NCBI GenBank assembly: GCA_024516035.1
Contig: CM044965.1
Location: forward strand, 1,688,646-1,752,645
Direction of reading: 5' to 3'
DNA length: 64,000 bases
DNA from: Bactericera cockerelli
Lineage: Eukaryota > Arthropoda > Insecta > Hemiptera > Triozidae
Under the pieces are notes generated by a model. The model saw nothing but the letters and a program-made list of their open reading frames with translations. It did not search any database and had not been told where the DNA came from. This document shows positions 40,331-49,914 of this stretch, piece by piece. Each line of letters opens with the position of its first letter. The first letter of the stretch is position 1. The translations under genes were made by a program, and so were the position numbers.

Positions 40331-43111
40331 ATGGAAAACACAGAAAAATTGATTTCTCTCGTTCGAGAGAACGTTTTCTTATGGGCGATTGACCATAGAG
40401 ACTATAAAAACGCTGAAAAGAAAACGGAAAAGTGGACAGAAATTGGAAAGGAGCTGAATCTCAGTGGTAAGTAATAATAGTTATTTTAACTTTTTTATTT
40501 TCATTTTAATTCATGATTAAAAGCAGGATGTAATATTTTCTTGTAACACAAACTTATCTCATAGAGTTGAAGTAATTTACAAAATGGTTTCGTACAGCTT
40601 GAGCAGCATTGCTAGATCTTTCTCTCCCAGGTGTATAAGCTGAAAAAGCTGTAGAAGTATTTCTTTCAATGGGTTCTACATCTTCAGAAGTGGTGGCATA
40701 GTTGGTGTTACAAGTAGATTTAATATAATTGTGAAGGCAACATGCTGCTTTTACAACATGTACAACATTATCAACATCACCCTCGATTGGTCTGAGGAAC
40801 AAACGCCATTTTTGAACCATTATACCGAAAGCGTTTTCAACAACGCGTCTAGCTCTAGAAAGTCTTTTATTAAAATTTCTTTTTTCATCATTATCACCCG
40901 TTGAAATTCTGGGAAATGGACGCATTAAATAGGTCTGTAACTTGAATCCTTCATCACCTAGGAACACATGAGGGACCGGGGTATTTGTTCCAGGTAATGG
41001 CTTGGGTGGGAGAATTGTTTTACCATCTACATAGTTGCGATAAAATGAAGAATTCTCAAAAATAGAACTGTCACTGTGTCGTCCATAACTGCCTATGTCT
41101 ACTACAAGAAAGTTGTAATTGGGATCAACAATTGCCAAGAGAACAATTGAAAAATAGTTTTTATAACAGAAGTAGCTTGATCCACTTTTATTTGGTGATT
41201 TAATTCGTACATGTTTTCCATCAATACTTCCAATGCAATTTGGAAAATTCCATTGTTCTCGAAACCCTATTTCTGAATTTATCCAAACCGCCTCTGTAGG
41301 AGTGGCCAAATACAGTGGCTGTAATATGTTCCATATCTCAATGCATACTTCTTTTATGATGTCGGAGACAGTGCTGCGTCCAACACGGAAGGAGAAGGCA
41401 ATGGTGGTGTGTGAATCTCCTGTAGCTATATATCTGAAACAAAAACAAAACAACAATTGATTATAGATTCTTTGATTTTTGTTGCGCTAATGTTGAAATA
41501 AAAAGAAATATACAAAGTGGTCCACAAGTATGGCTTTTTGGGGTTAACTTTCGAATTTCAAATACGAACCTATTACTTCCAAGAAATTTCTAATATTAGA
41601 AATCGGAAGTATTGTGTTCGTTTTTGTAAATAAAAAAAAGATAAATATTTTTTTTTCTCCATATTTCTGGACGTTTCATGACCTCCTGAGCAAATTTCGT
41701 TTTGTGTCCGTCTGTCGGTCTGTTAAAACGATTCCTTGTAACGCGCAAAGCTCAGAAACTACTTGACGGATTTTGATGAAATTTTTCACACATATGGAAG
41801 ACATTCTGTAGATGGTCCCATTATAAATACATCAAATTCGTACTAGTGGTTCTGGGTGAAAGAGACCATGCGGCTGACCACTATCTTTTTACTTAAACGC
41901 TTATATCTCGTGAACGGTACACCCGATTTTGATGAAATTTTGTATTTATATGCATATTATTGTTTTACATAGGCTATTTATATTATTTTTTAATTAATTA
42001 TAATTTAACTCTGATATTTAATAAAATCCGAAATTTTCAAAAAATAAGGATCACGCCTTGCCAATACAGAATTTTTTGTGGAATCTAGAATGTAGAAAAA
42101 ACGATATTCTACCATGTAAAACAAATTCGAAAAAAATTAGTTCAGTCGTTTTGGAGATACAAGGAATTTTGTATAAAATCTCAAAATTGTCGCGTGTTTA
42201 CAATGTGAAACAATCACGGGAAAGTATTGTGTCCATAATCGGCAGTGTTTTTTTTTTATATATTTTAATCAAAGAATAACGTGATTTTCAAAAACAATAA
42301 TAGGTACTTATAGGTGTATCATAGGTAGTGTACACTAAAATACCAGGGAAACGCCGGGTAACTCAGCTAGTATATTATTTTATATTTCTCTGTTACAGGC
42401 CAAACAGTTAGTAAGAAATGGAAGAACCTGAAAGATTCGTACAACAAATATCTCAAATCTATGAAGGGTTCCACTGGATCGGACAAGAAGTACATCAATT
42501 GGCCCTGGTCTGGACAAATGGAGTTCCTCAAAGATTCACTTTCTTTGCGAAAAACAACTTCCAACATATTGGATGATAGACCGGTTGACATGGAAGAAGA
42601 CGGTGAAAGCGAAGAGACTCTAACTCTCCCGCCTGCAAGTGAAAGAGAAGAGATCCTAATGGACCCACTTGATGCTGGTGAAAGCGAAGAGACTCAAATG
42701 CTGCCCCCTGCAAAGAAAAGAAGATCTTCCATGAAAGAAGATATCTCGGATGTGTCACGTGTCCTCAGTTATTTGAAAGAAAGAAATGAGAAGAAATCAA
42801 ATACCAGCCACGACCGAATTGACAACCTCTTTCTAAGCTATGCTGATACTTTCAAATCATTTTCGGCAAGAACGCAGGCTAATTTGAAAATGCAGATGGC
42901 ACAACTCTTTGGTCAAGCTGAACTTGAAGAATTGGATCCCAGGACTTCAACTCCAAATCCTACTTCAAGACAAACATCGTATCAATCAACATCAACATTC
43001 TTTGAGAATTCTTCAGATTCATTTACCTCTCGAAATAGTTCTTCTTCAAACAACCCTATTTCAAATGCAAAAGAGTGGTATGAAGAATTCGACCACAATG
43101 AGGGTTATTAG
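40331..43111 (+). CDS. Harbinger accessory DNA-binding protein, MADF-BESS type (2 exons)
   Basis: Exons 40331-40466 and 42399-43111, joined through GTAAGT...TTACAG with phase 1, give 282 aa. Residues about 8-95 form a MADF (Myb/SANT-like) domain: LISLVRENVFLWAIDHRDYK, KWTEIGKELN, then across the junction VSKKWKNLKDSYNKYLK and INWPWSGQMEFLKDS. A middle acidic region has two SEETL/SEETQ repeats and a basic PPAKKRR stretch, a possible nuclear signal. The segment FLSYADTFKSFSARTQ...MQMAQLF near residues 195-225 resembles a BESS motif. In PIF/Harbinger elements a Myb-like partner helps transposase enter the nucleus and bind the ends. An AATAAA follows at 43149-43154. The intron holds the main exon of the antisense transposase. 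Confidence 0.88.
40494..40499 (-). terminator. Polyadenylation signal, transposase gene
   Basis: AATAAA on the minus strand, about 55 bp after the transposase stop and 28 bp before the plus-strand gene's splice donor at 40467, so the two transcripts' exons need not overlap. Confidence 0.5.
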
Positions 43112-43461
43112 ATAGTAAATGCTAATATTTTCTTAGACTTAAAAATTAAATAAATAAATATAACTTACCTTAAACAAATTGCCAGCCTTTCCTTTGTTCC
43201 TATAGATTTCCTCCAGTTAGTAGACAGCTTCGATATCTTGGGTTCTACAAGAGTGTGTAACTTTTCAAACTGCTCTTTACTCATTCGAAAGTAAATGTAA
43301 AATCTGTCTTCAAATGAATTCAGCTCGCGGCAGAGTTTATGAAACTCTCCAAACTGCTCCCTTTTTTCATTAATCTCATGGACCCATTTCCTTTTGCGTC
43401 TTTGAGACAGTGCAAACAAAAGAAGTACCTCTTCTTCTCCGGAAGAATCACTGCTAGACAT
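40554..43461 (-). CDS. Harbinger transposase, DDE_Tnp_4/HARBI1-like (2 exons)
   Basis: Exon 1 is 43461-43169 and exon 2 is 41433-40554. The donor AG/GTAAGT (43168) and acceptor TTTCAG/A (41434) restore an Arg codon and give 390 aa. The N-terminal part (MSSSDSSGEEE, FYIYFRMSKEQFEKLHTLV, NWRKSIGTKERLAICLR) is typical of HARBI1-like proteins. Catalytic residues by position: D169 in SIDGKHV, D258 in LGDEGF, E297 in RRVVENAFG. The conserved GSYGRHSDSSIF and KWRLFLRPI blocks are also present. An acidic start and a helix-turn-helix-like segment (VGRSTVSDIIKEV) suit DNA binding. No stops or shifts. The intron (41434-43168) contains the second exon of the plus-strand gene. The start Met was chosen because upstream sequence is not family-like. 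Confidence 0.92.
41572..42370 (+). mobile_element. Repeat insertion inside the shared intron region, hairpin start and CTAG end
   Basis: Begins with the H1 hairpin TTACTTCCAAGAAATTTCTA / TAGAAATCGGAAGTATTGTG and ends GGGTAACTCAGCTAG before TATATT. The interior 41930-42270 is an inverted relative of 20920-21360. CTAG/T at the end suggests a Helitron relationship, but the TC start is not clear. It lies only in intronic sequence of both Harbinger genes. Confidence 0.45.
43149..43154 (+). terminator. Polyadenylation signal, MADF-type gene
   Basis: AATAAA 38 bp after the stop codon and 14 bp before the antisense exon 1 boundary at 43169. Confidence 0.5.
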
Positions 43462-43659
43462 ATTTCCACAATTAATAATAATTTTTGAAACTAATTTGGA
43501 AAAGAGCCTTAATAACACTTTAAAAGTATTTGGTTTACAACTGTTACACTTCTAATTAAAAAATACACTGTACCTATCGCACTCCACACCGCGTCCAGTG
43601 CTTGCGGTCTGCGGGCAGCCCGCGTTCAGTGTGACTGCCAGATCGCAGTAGCTTGCGGT

Positions 43660-43714
43660 CTGCCCGCCGCCCGCAGACCGCAGAACGCAGACCGCGTTCT
43701 GTCTGGCAGCACCT
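43660..43714 (-). repeat. Right terminal inverted repeat
   Basis: Reverse complement of the left end with two mismatches. Inside it, 43605-43659 has further CTTGCGGTCTGC copies. Confidence 0.9.
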
Positions 43715-43717
43715 TTA
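43715..43717. repeat. Harbinger TSD, right (TTA)
   Basis: TTA, matching 39895-39897. Confidence 0.85.
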
Positions 43718-44275
43718 CGTCTGGCCTCTTTGCTGGATCTGTTGGCCAATAAGTGGGTTCTCCTGTTGAGATAAACTTGAAGCTACCAGATCTTGTGGCA
43801 TTATATAGTGCTCTCCCTCTTGGTGAGATAAGACGGGATCCCCAGAAGGTATGTTTGGCATTCCAATCTCCACCAGCTATAAAATTTGTGCCAAATGTGT
43901 TGAAAAGATTCGAAAAGTCTTCTGATTGAACTGATCGGCCTGGGGACAGTACACAGCTGAGAGAGTGATGGAAAACGGAAGAGCATTAACTTTGACACTG
44001 GCTGCTTGTATGTTCATTGCTTCGTGAGCTTCTTCTTCATAATGAGGAATACTGGATTTGATCAAGACTGCCGCACCTCCAAACGCCTTTCCATCCGGGC
44101 GCAAGGCCACATAGGTCCTGTAATTTGGGATTCGGAGGTAAGTAAGTGAGGTAAAATGTGTCTCAGATATAAGAGCTACATCTATTTTTTCTGTTTGGAG
44201 GAATATCTCAAATTCCCTCAGTCGATTTGAAAGTCCATTGGCGTTCCAGGTTAGTATTCTGAGTGTGTCTATCAT
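43718..44275 (-). pseudogene. Jockey ORF2, endonuclease N-terminal part (first piece)
   Basis: Starts at ATG 44275 with LRILTWNANGLSNRL (catalytic Asn), then DVALISETHF (catalytic Glu), YRTYVALRPDGKAFGGAAVL, ITLSAVYCP, and after a one-base shift near 43936 AGGDWNAKHTFWGS (catalytic Asp and Asn) to the Harbinger border. The APE-type endonuclease nicks the target DNA for target-primed reverse transcription. The ATG overlaps the ORF1 stop (ATGA, 44272-44275), as in a stop-restart arrangement. Confidence 0.92.
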
Positions 44276-45781
44276 TTTTTAATGATACTGGTAATGACAG
44301 ATTGGAGCATTTGAATAATCATCGTGTTCTGGCTCATCAGTTGATGGAACATGGTCTTAAATTCTTGAAGAAATGTTGTAAGGGATGGTTGGTCATTGGG
44401 TGTGCTTTGTTGAGGGTTTTGTGCGGTTTGATTTCTTAGAAGTACTGAAGCGTATGAGCGGGATTGAGTGGAGGTGTTGTTGTTTGTGGTGGTTGTTGTA
44501 GTGGCATTTGTGTTATTGAGATGAGCAGCAGCTGAGATTTGGTTGGCAAATGATTGGTTACGCGGACCATTTTGTTGCTTTCTTCTCATGTTTTGTATGT
44601 CCTTGTAGACGGTGCAGCCCTTATAGTTGGCTGGGTGCGGACCATCACAAAGAGCACAGGTGGCAGGTGTATCTCGAGGTTTAACACAAGAGGAAGTGAT
44701 GTGGTCTTTTCCGCATTTCACACAGGAGAAAGGACGTGTGCAATAGGTTTTTTGTGTGGCCATAAATTTGGCATCGAGTACACTGAGCTATGTTGGATGA
44801 TTTCCTTGGTGGTTCAACAACTATCTTCATGTTCAGTAAATATTGCAAATCAAATATTTGTTTGTTGTTTTCTGATGGTTCAAGATCCACGAAGAAAAGA
44901 TTGAGTGGATTCTTACTTCTACTGGTGATATTCATGACATTCCGCACTCTGAAGTTTAAGGTCTCAAGCTCAGTCTTTATTGCGGAAGTTGGGATGGAAT
45001 GATGAATATGTCTGAGGACAACCCTATATGCTCTTTCTTGTTTCAACTGGTAAGTGTGAAATGCTACATTCTTTGCTCGCAAATGTCTGACCAGAGCTCT
45101 GTATGTATCTACAGTTTTGGGATTTATTTTCACCGTGTTGTTTGCCAGAGTTCGGGTGATGTAATCTGTGTCTGGGATAGCAGCCGATATGCTGTTCCTC
45201 ATCTCTTGGTAATTAATCACCCCTTGTATGAAAACAGGTGGTGGAGGAGAAGGTTTAGGTTGAGATGGCTGGAATGTTGCAGGTTGAGTGTTGCTGGCAC
45301 CTTGATTGTTGGTGTTGTTTGTATTTGCAGGGGCAGTGGGATTATCCTCGATTTCAATGTCATCATCATCAATGGCTATAGGTGTGTACTGAGATGGAGT
45401 GATGATTGGTCGAGGGTTGTAAGGCTCGTATCTCTTCAGCTTTAATTTCAGATTTGAGGCATCAGCACCATTCTTCTTTCTCTTACTGCTTCGAATTATT
45501 TGCCAGCTGTTGGTTTCTCCTGTAGATGAAGGAAGAGTTGGATTCGAGTTGTGTTGCTGAGGATCACCAAGAGTAAGCCCCTGGTTCAGCAGGAGAGGTT
45601 GTTGGAAAGTGTTGATAGGCTGGTAGAGCGCATGTTGGGTTAAGCATGGGGTTGACACTGATTGTTGATGGAGGAGAGGTGGTAGAGAAGGTATACTACC
45701 AGACAGGGTGGTTGTGACAGTGGTGATGGCTGACGTACTGGCAGAACTGCAGGTCACAACTACATCTCCAGTCAGGACCAT
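44272..45781 (-). pseudogene. Jockey ORF1, gag-like nucleic-acid chaperone
   Basis: ATG at 45781. A long Thr/Ser/Pro/Gln-rich N-terminal half is followed by the gag core (IPDTDYITRTLANNTVKI, DTYRALVRHLRAKNVAFHTY, RAYRVVLRHIHHSIP, NLFFVDLEPSENN). Three Cys/His zinc knuckles come next: CTRCQIYGHTKN.., CVKCGKDHITSSC and CALCDGPHPANYKGC. A one-base shift near 44750 falls inside the first knuckle. The C-terminal tail is Asn/Thr/Gln-rich. ORF1 proteins of this kind bind element RNA; the order gag, PRE-like domain and knuckles is typical of Jockey. Confidence 0.88.
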
Positions 45782-46121
45782 TTTAGTATCATAAGTAGAC
45801 AGGTTTTGGTTGAGGTAGTATGTGTATACTACCCGACGGTTGGGATAGTACCAAACTCAGTCGGGTAGGGATTCACCACACTAGGACTAATACAGCAATA
45901 CAGTGCCCAGCACTAGCTGCACTAGGCCTGCCACTGTACTTGCTTGGGCAGATATGCAGCAGGTAACACTAGTACAATAGGTAGGTGCACAAGGAAAAAA
46001 TAAATTTATTTCACTACAGGAAAAAAATGAAATAATTTAAAATTAATTATTACATTTTGAATAGTAAAATATTACGATCAAATAGAGACATCTATCAGTC
46101 ACAGAGGTCAGGTAGGAAGTG
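45782..46121 (-). promoter_or_regulatory. Jockey 5' UTR/internal promoter region
   Basis: Between the ORF1 ATG and the right target duplication. Jockey-type elements carry internal pol II promoters in their first bases. I cannot point to the exact start or a downstream promoter element here. Confidence 0.5.
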
Positions 46122-46132
46122 ATGCATTATAG
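46122..46132. repeat. Target-site duplication of the Jockey LINE, right copy
   Basis: ATGCATTATAG, identical to 35380-35390. Confidence 0.8.
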
Positions 46133-46369
46133 TAAAGGGTTTTCGGAGAATTTCTGAGGGTGGTCTCTATCAAAGGTCTCCAGGAAGGAGGCATAGCGGA
46201 GGATTCTGGATGTCCAACAGTTTGGATGATGCACCACTTGAAGTAATAATCATAATAATAAATTATCCTATTTGTGTTTTAAAAAAAATCAGTTCTCAAT
46301 CATTAGATCCATAGACTTGAGAATTAGAGGGTCAAGAAAAAAAATAAGACAATTTTCTGAATATGTTTA

Positions 46370-46440
46370 AAATATGTAAAAAACACTGCCAATTATGGAC
46401 AAAAAAAAAGTTTTCTATCAGTTTCAATATTAAAAAAAAA
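46370..46440 (-). repeat. Fragment of the 20920/42000 repeat
   Basis: AAAAACACTGCCAATTATGG as in the mariner-like element at 20693-21504. Confidence 0.5.
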
Positions 46441-46444
46441 AAAA

Positions 46445-46585
46445 TGTGTTAATTTCTTTCGTGATATCGCAACACTATACTAAAACTCGATGATTTAGTA
46501 CATCGAGTTTTCGCTGAAACCGGGACTTGAACCGCCGACCTCCAGGTTACGAGTCCGCCGTCTTCTCGATCTTACTGAGGTTGTT
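46445..46585 (-). repeat. SINE-G
   Basis: TTCGTGATATCGCAACACTA, GAAACCGGGACTTGAACCGC, with a local ACTCGATGATTTAGTACATC palindromic expansion not seen in other copies. Confidence 0.75.
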
Positions 46586-46619
46586 CTCAGTTCTTACACT
46601 GGCACAGTAAGGGTGACTT

Positions 46620-46742
46620 AGTTAGTGGTTAGTGAGTTCAGTGCTTGAAGCATTTTCTACCACCTAACCCTCAGAGTATTATTATTATGTGATCATATAC
46701 TCAAAGAAATGAGGAAAAATTGATGAGTAGGGTGGGATTCGT
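46620..46742 (-). repeat. SINE-B, head missing
   Basis: GAAGCATTTTCTACCACCTA, AGAGTATTATTATTATGTGA, AGAAATGAGGAAAAATTGAT; stops at GGGTGGGATTCG. Confidence 0.75.
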
Positions 46743-46750
46743 AAAAACGG

Positions 46751-46815
46751 ACCCCAGGAGCTGCGGAACTCCAGCACCCCCAGACGAAAAAGAGAGGATT
46801 TTCTCAACTCAAAAA
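46751..46815 (+). repeat. hAT-like MITE fragment
   Basis: AGGAGCTGCGGAACTCCAGC and ACCCCCAGACGAAAAAGA match 34440-34490. 46816-47281 has no further feature. Confidence 0.55.
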
Positions 46816-47281
46816 TGCAGCATAGACCGCTAATGACCAGTCCCACCCTGTACAGACTGTACACAAATACAAAAAACATCTCCAGCAGTGCGTGTCACTG
46901 GACTATTAGTTAAAAATAATGACACTGTGAAATCTTCGGATCAAAATATTTCCCCAATGAGGGAGGTCAAGACTTAGAAGTGGCTTTTGATCGATCTTAA
47001 AAGATAAAAAGGTCCTACAAGGAGCAGTCTTTTGTCCCCATGTATTAAGATGACCCAAAGGGAGCTGATTGAATCCCTGTTGTGCATTTCAAATGTATTA
47101 ATAGGCGAGTAACCTGATTTCTCGGTAAATCTTCCGGTAGGTAACTTCTCAATCTTGGATCTATTTTAAGTTCTAAACTAAATAAGGACATTAAGGTGGT
47201 CTTGTAAATAAACGAAAGAGAAAAAAGATTTGTAGGATTATCTATTTTTAACTGTGTGTATTGATTTTTTGGGGGGGGGAG

Positions 47282-47508
47282 GGTTAATGTCGCTTTCAAC
47301 TCCATGGTCAAATTACGACCGAGGTGTTCCTTTACATTCGCAGGAAACTCACAAACCTGCTACCCACATTAACATCACCAAGCCTGGGTTGGGCCTGAAT
47401 GCCAACATCATGAAGTCTTCACCTCGTTGAACGTTGTTTAACGTCGCGTCGCGTCGGTGAGCTTACGAGAACCGGTGCATTTAACGCGCCAACGAAGGCG
47501 ACGCTGGA
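47282..47508 (-). repeat. SINE-5S, full length
   Basis: Reversed: CGCTTTCAACTCCATGGTCA, CACCAAGCCTGGGTTGGGCC, TGAAGTCTTCACCTCG, then GCTTACGAGAACCGGTGCAT and the head end GGCGACGCTGG. Confidence 0.8.
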
Positions 47509-47604
47509 TAATTTCAATAACTTCTGTGTCTTCTGTGGAGAAATTAATGTCTAAACGAATTGATTGAGTTGACTTTCATACTTTATCTCACTAAAACATG
47601 GGGA

Positions 47605-47780
47605 TTTCTTGTATGGGATACCTTCCGTGTTGACCCAGCACGTAAATGGGAAGTATTGTGTCACTTCTCGCCCATCAGAGGGGAGCCATACTACGGGATG
47701 GGCAAGCTACAACACGGACCCACAAGCGTCTATAGTAGCTGCTGTTTCATGGCTACGAAAGAAAAAAAATCAATTGAAAT
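47605..47780 (+). repeat. SINE-D, body only
   Basis: TGGGATACCTTCCGTGTTGA, GGGAAGTATTGTGTCACTTC, TACTACGGGATGGGCAAGCT, GCTACGAAAGAAAAAAAATC. 47781-48116 shows no feature. Confidence 0.8.
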
Positions 47781-48116
47781 TCACTTGCTTCATTATTTAG
47801 CATCTTCTATTCTAAGTGAGTTTTCGCTAGAGACGTGGTAAATTATTTGCTAAATTATTTTATTGACTTGAAAGAAATCATGTTTTGCCTCCTGCACACG
47901 TAAGCAGTGGTAGGTCTCCTGTTCTTGGGTGGGCCGTGATTCTTGTGATTAAGCTATTCAACTGATAAATTGCCCTCTGATCACTTTGCAAATCTATGAA
48001 GTGTAACCCGCTGATTGAGATATTGAGAATTGCATCAGATAGAAATTGCACTCTCTAGTACCTACACGTTATGTTGCTGATAGTAATATCGTCTTATTGA
48101 TAATGCCCGAATAGAA

Positions 48117-48125
48117 CGAATCATC
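48117..48125. repeat. 9-bp target-site duplication, left
   Basis: CGAATCATC, repeated at 48714-48722. Confidence 0.85.
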
Positions 48126-48713
48126 AGCTCCGTGAAGTTGGCTCGCCCCTAAAACCAATATGAAAGCTTTATTGGTCAAAAGTTTGTGCTCATTTTGTAC
48201 TCCTTTGTACCAAAAATTATTTCGCTTGTACCCCTACCGTTTACGAGTTATAAGGGTTGCTAGATGGGCGAGCCAGCTTCACGTGAAGTTGGCTCGCCCC
48301 TAAAACCAATATGAACGGTTTATGTCTCATAAGTTTGTACTCGGTTTGTACTCCTTTGTACCAACTTTCTTTTTTCTCTACGACCTACCGTTCTCGAGAT
48401 ATTGCAAAAACAAAATTGGCAAATTTTCAAGGTCACTCATTTTTTTCTTCGATTCGATTGTAGTCGGTTTGTACTCCTTTGTACCGTTTATATTTTTTGT
48501 CTGTGACCAACCGTTCTCGAGATATTCAGGTTGCTAGATGGGCGAGCCAAATTCACGTGAAGCTGGCTCGCCCATCTAGCAACCCTTATAACTTGTAAAT
48601 GGTAGGGGTACAAGCGAAATAATTTTTGGTACAAAGGAGTAGAAAGTGAGTACAAACTTTTGACTAATAAAGCTTTCATATTGGTTTTAGGGGCGAGCCA
48701 ACTTCACGGAGCT
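48126..48713. mobile_element. Foldback element with about 160-bp inverted repeats
   Basis: The left arm 48126-48287 starts AGCTCCGTGAAGTTGGCTCG. The right arm 48553-48713 is its reverse complement with few changes. The middle 48284-48555 is itself a related unit (GTGAAGTTGGCTCGCCCCTA ... GATGGGCGAGCCAAATTCAC) with two GTTTGTACTCCTTTGTACC copies. Flanking 9-bp repeats fit Mutator-like or Foldback elements. No protein. Confidence 0.85.
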
Positions 48714-48722
48714 CGAATCATC
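48714..48722. repeat. 9-bp target-site duplication, right
   Basis: CGAATCATC, as at 48117-48125. Confidence 0.85.
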
Positions 48723-49914
48723 AATACGGTAGAATTATCTTAGGAGGTGTCATTCTATGTAATTTTATATTGTACTAAATAAAGAATAAATCAAAATCAA
48801 ATCACCATACTCTATAGAACAAGTCTTTTTTCAGTTAGACCATTTGTTTTTTATTTGTTTTTAACAAGAAGTCGTTGTAGCCATGAAACTCTGTCCCATG
48901 CTGCTTTTTTCTTTCGGTAGTATGGTGGTATTCTCCTCCTCCTTCTACTTTTCTTTCTTCTTCTCCTTCTCCTCATTTTCCTTCTCTTTCTTCGTCTCTA
49001 AACTAAATTCTGTTATCAAGTCTCGTCTCGAAAGTTTCAAATTGTTGTCGTTTTGTTTTGAAAGAGGGAACTTTTGTTTTCTCAGTTTCTGTTTGAGAGA
49101 TAAAGGAGGTGACCGGTGGTAGTGCTGGTGGTCAACACTGACAAGACAGCTATTAGGTGGAATGTTAGGAGACTGTCTGTGCAAACTTTGCGTTGAGTCA
49201 AATACAGCTTTCAGGAATTTGAGCGGAAGATGGATGAAGGACTTTAAGTTCAAGAGGTTTTTGGCGGGACAGCAACAACTATTTTTCTGTATATAGTTTC
49301 AGGGAAAGAGTTTGGTTTTAAATACTACCAAGGAATTTAAAAGAAGATGGATTAAGGAATCTTAAGTTGAAGAAGAGGTGGGTTGAGATAGTCCTGACAT
49401 GACAGCAGGAATTAGTCACCACGAGAAACACATTAACATTTCCCTCTCTACATATTTAACCTAGCACAGTGAGGGAGCAAAGCGACCTCACTAAGTGAGG
49501 TTCTGTTTTATCTTGGGTACTCGACGATTTGGCTTTCGTTTGTCTGTTTGTCTGTATGTTCCGCGATAACTCTCGACCAAACAAAATTGTTGAAATTTAG
49601 TATACCTAGAGTTCACCAATTACTTATTTTGGGTTTGAATTAGACCACATTAAGATGTGAGGCATTCCAAAGTAAACTTTTAGCCTCTTTATACTTTACT
49701 AGCTTTACTGACTAGATTATTGAGTTTAAAATAATACCTCACAATACCAGAAAGTACAAAAAAAGTTTATTTTTTATTATGTTAAAATATACGGAATAAT
49801 ATATCTCGTATAGAAGTTTATTCCTAATCTTTTTTTCAACAGCTGAATCTCTTCAGGTGTAAATGTCTTCAGGTGTACTTACCTTCATTTCTTGAATTGA
49901 GACTTAAAGGGAGT
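48723..49914. other. Unassigned
   Basis: Contains a TCTTCTCC-rich patch (48935-48985), a stretch GAATTTGAG(C)GGAAGATGGAT...AAGGAC repeated in altered form at 49215 and 49335, and TTTGTCTGTTTGTCTGTATG at 49538. No gene with a recognisable domain. Confidence 0.45.

Larger units (their letters stand above)
39898..43714. mobile_element. Complete PIF/Harbinger DNA transposon
   Basis: 3817 bp with 55-bp terminal inverted repeats (39898-39952 and 43660-43714, starting AGG(CC/TG)CTGCCAGACAGAACG, two mismatches) and TTA target duplications. It carries a spliced transposase on the minus strand and a spliced MADF-type protein on the plus strand, both without stops or shifts. It sits inside the endonuclease region of the Jockey LINE. 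Removing the element and one TTA rejoins the endonuclease frame (PDV then IDFF), which confirms the borders. Confidence 0.95.
35391..46121 (-). mobile_element. Full-length Jockey-type LINE with two nested insertions
   Basis: Minus-strand element: 5' UTR (45782-46121), ORF1 gag-like (44272-45781), ORF2 endonuclease-RT (35805-44275, interrupted), 3' UTR and poly(A) complement (T-run 35391-35425), flanked by an 11-bp direct repeat. Subtracting the Harbinger element and the inner LINE with one copy of each duplication leaves about 4.9 kb, the usual length of a complete Jockey. Several one-base frameshifts inactivate it. Confidence 0.85.

Noticed and set aside
48945..49253. 102-aa minus-strand frame with a Lys/Glu-rich end
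   Set aside because: The end comes from a TTCTCC-rich patch. The rest has no recognisable domain, splice context or homologous copy in the window.
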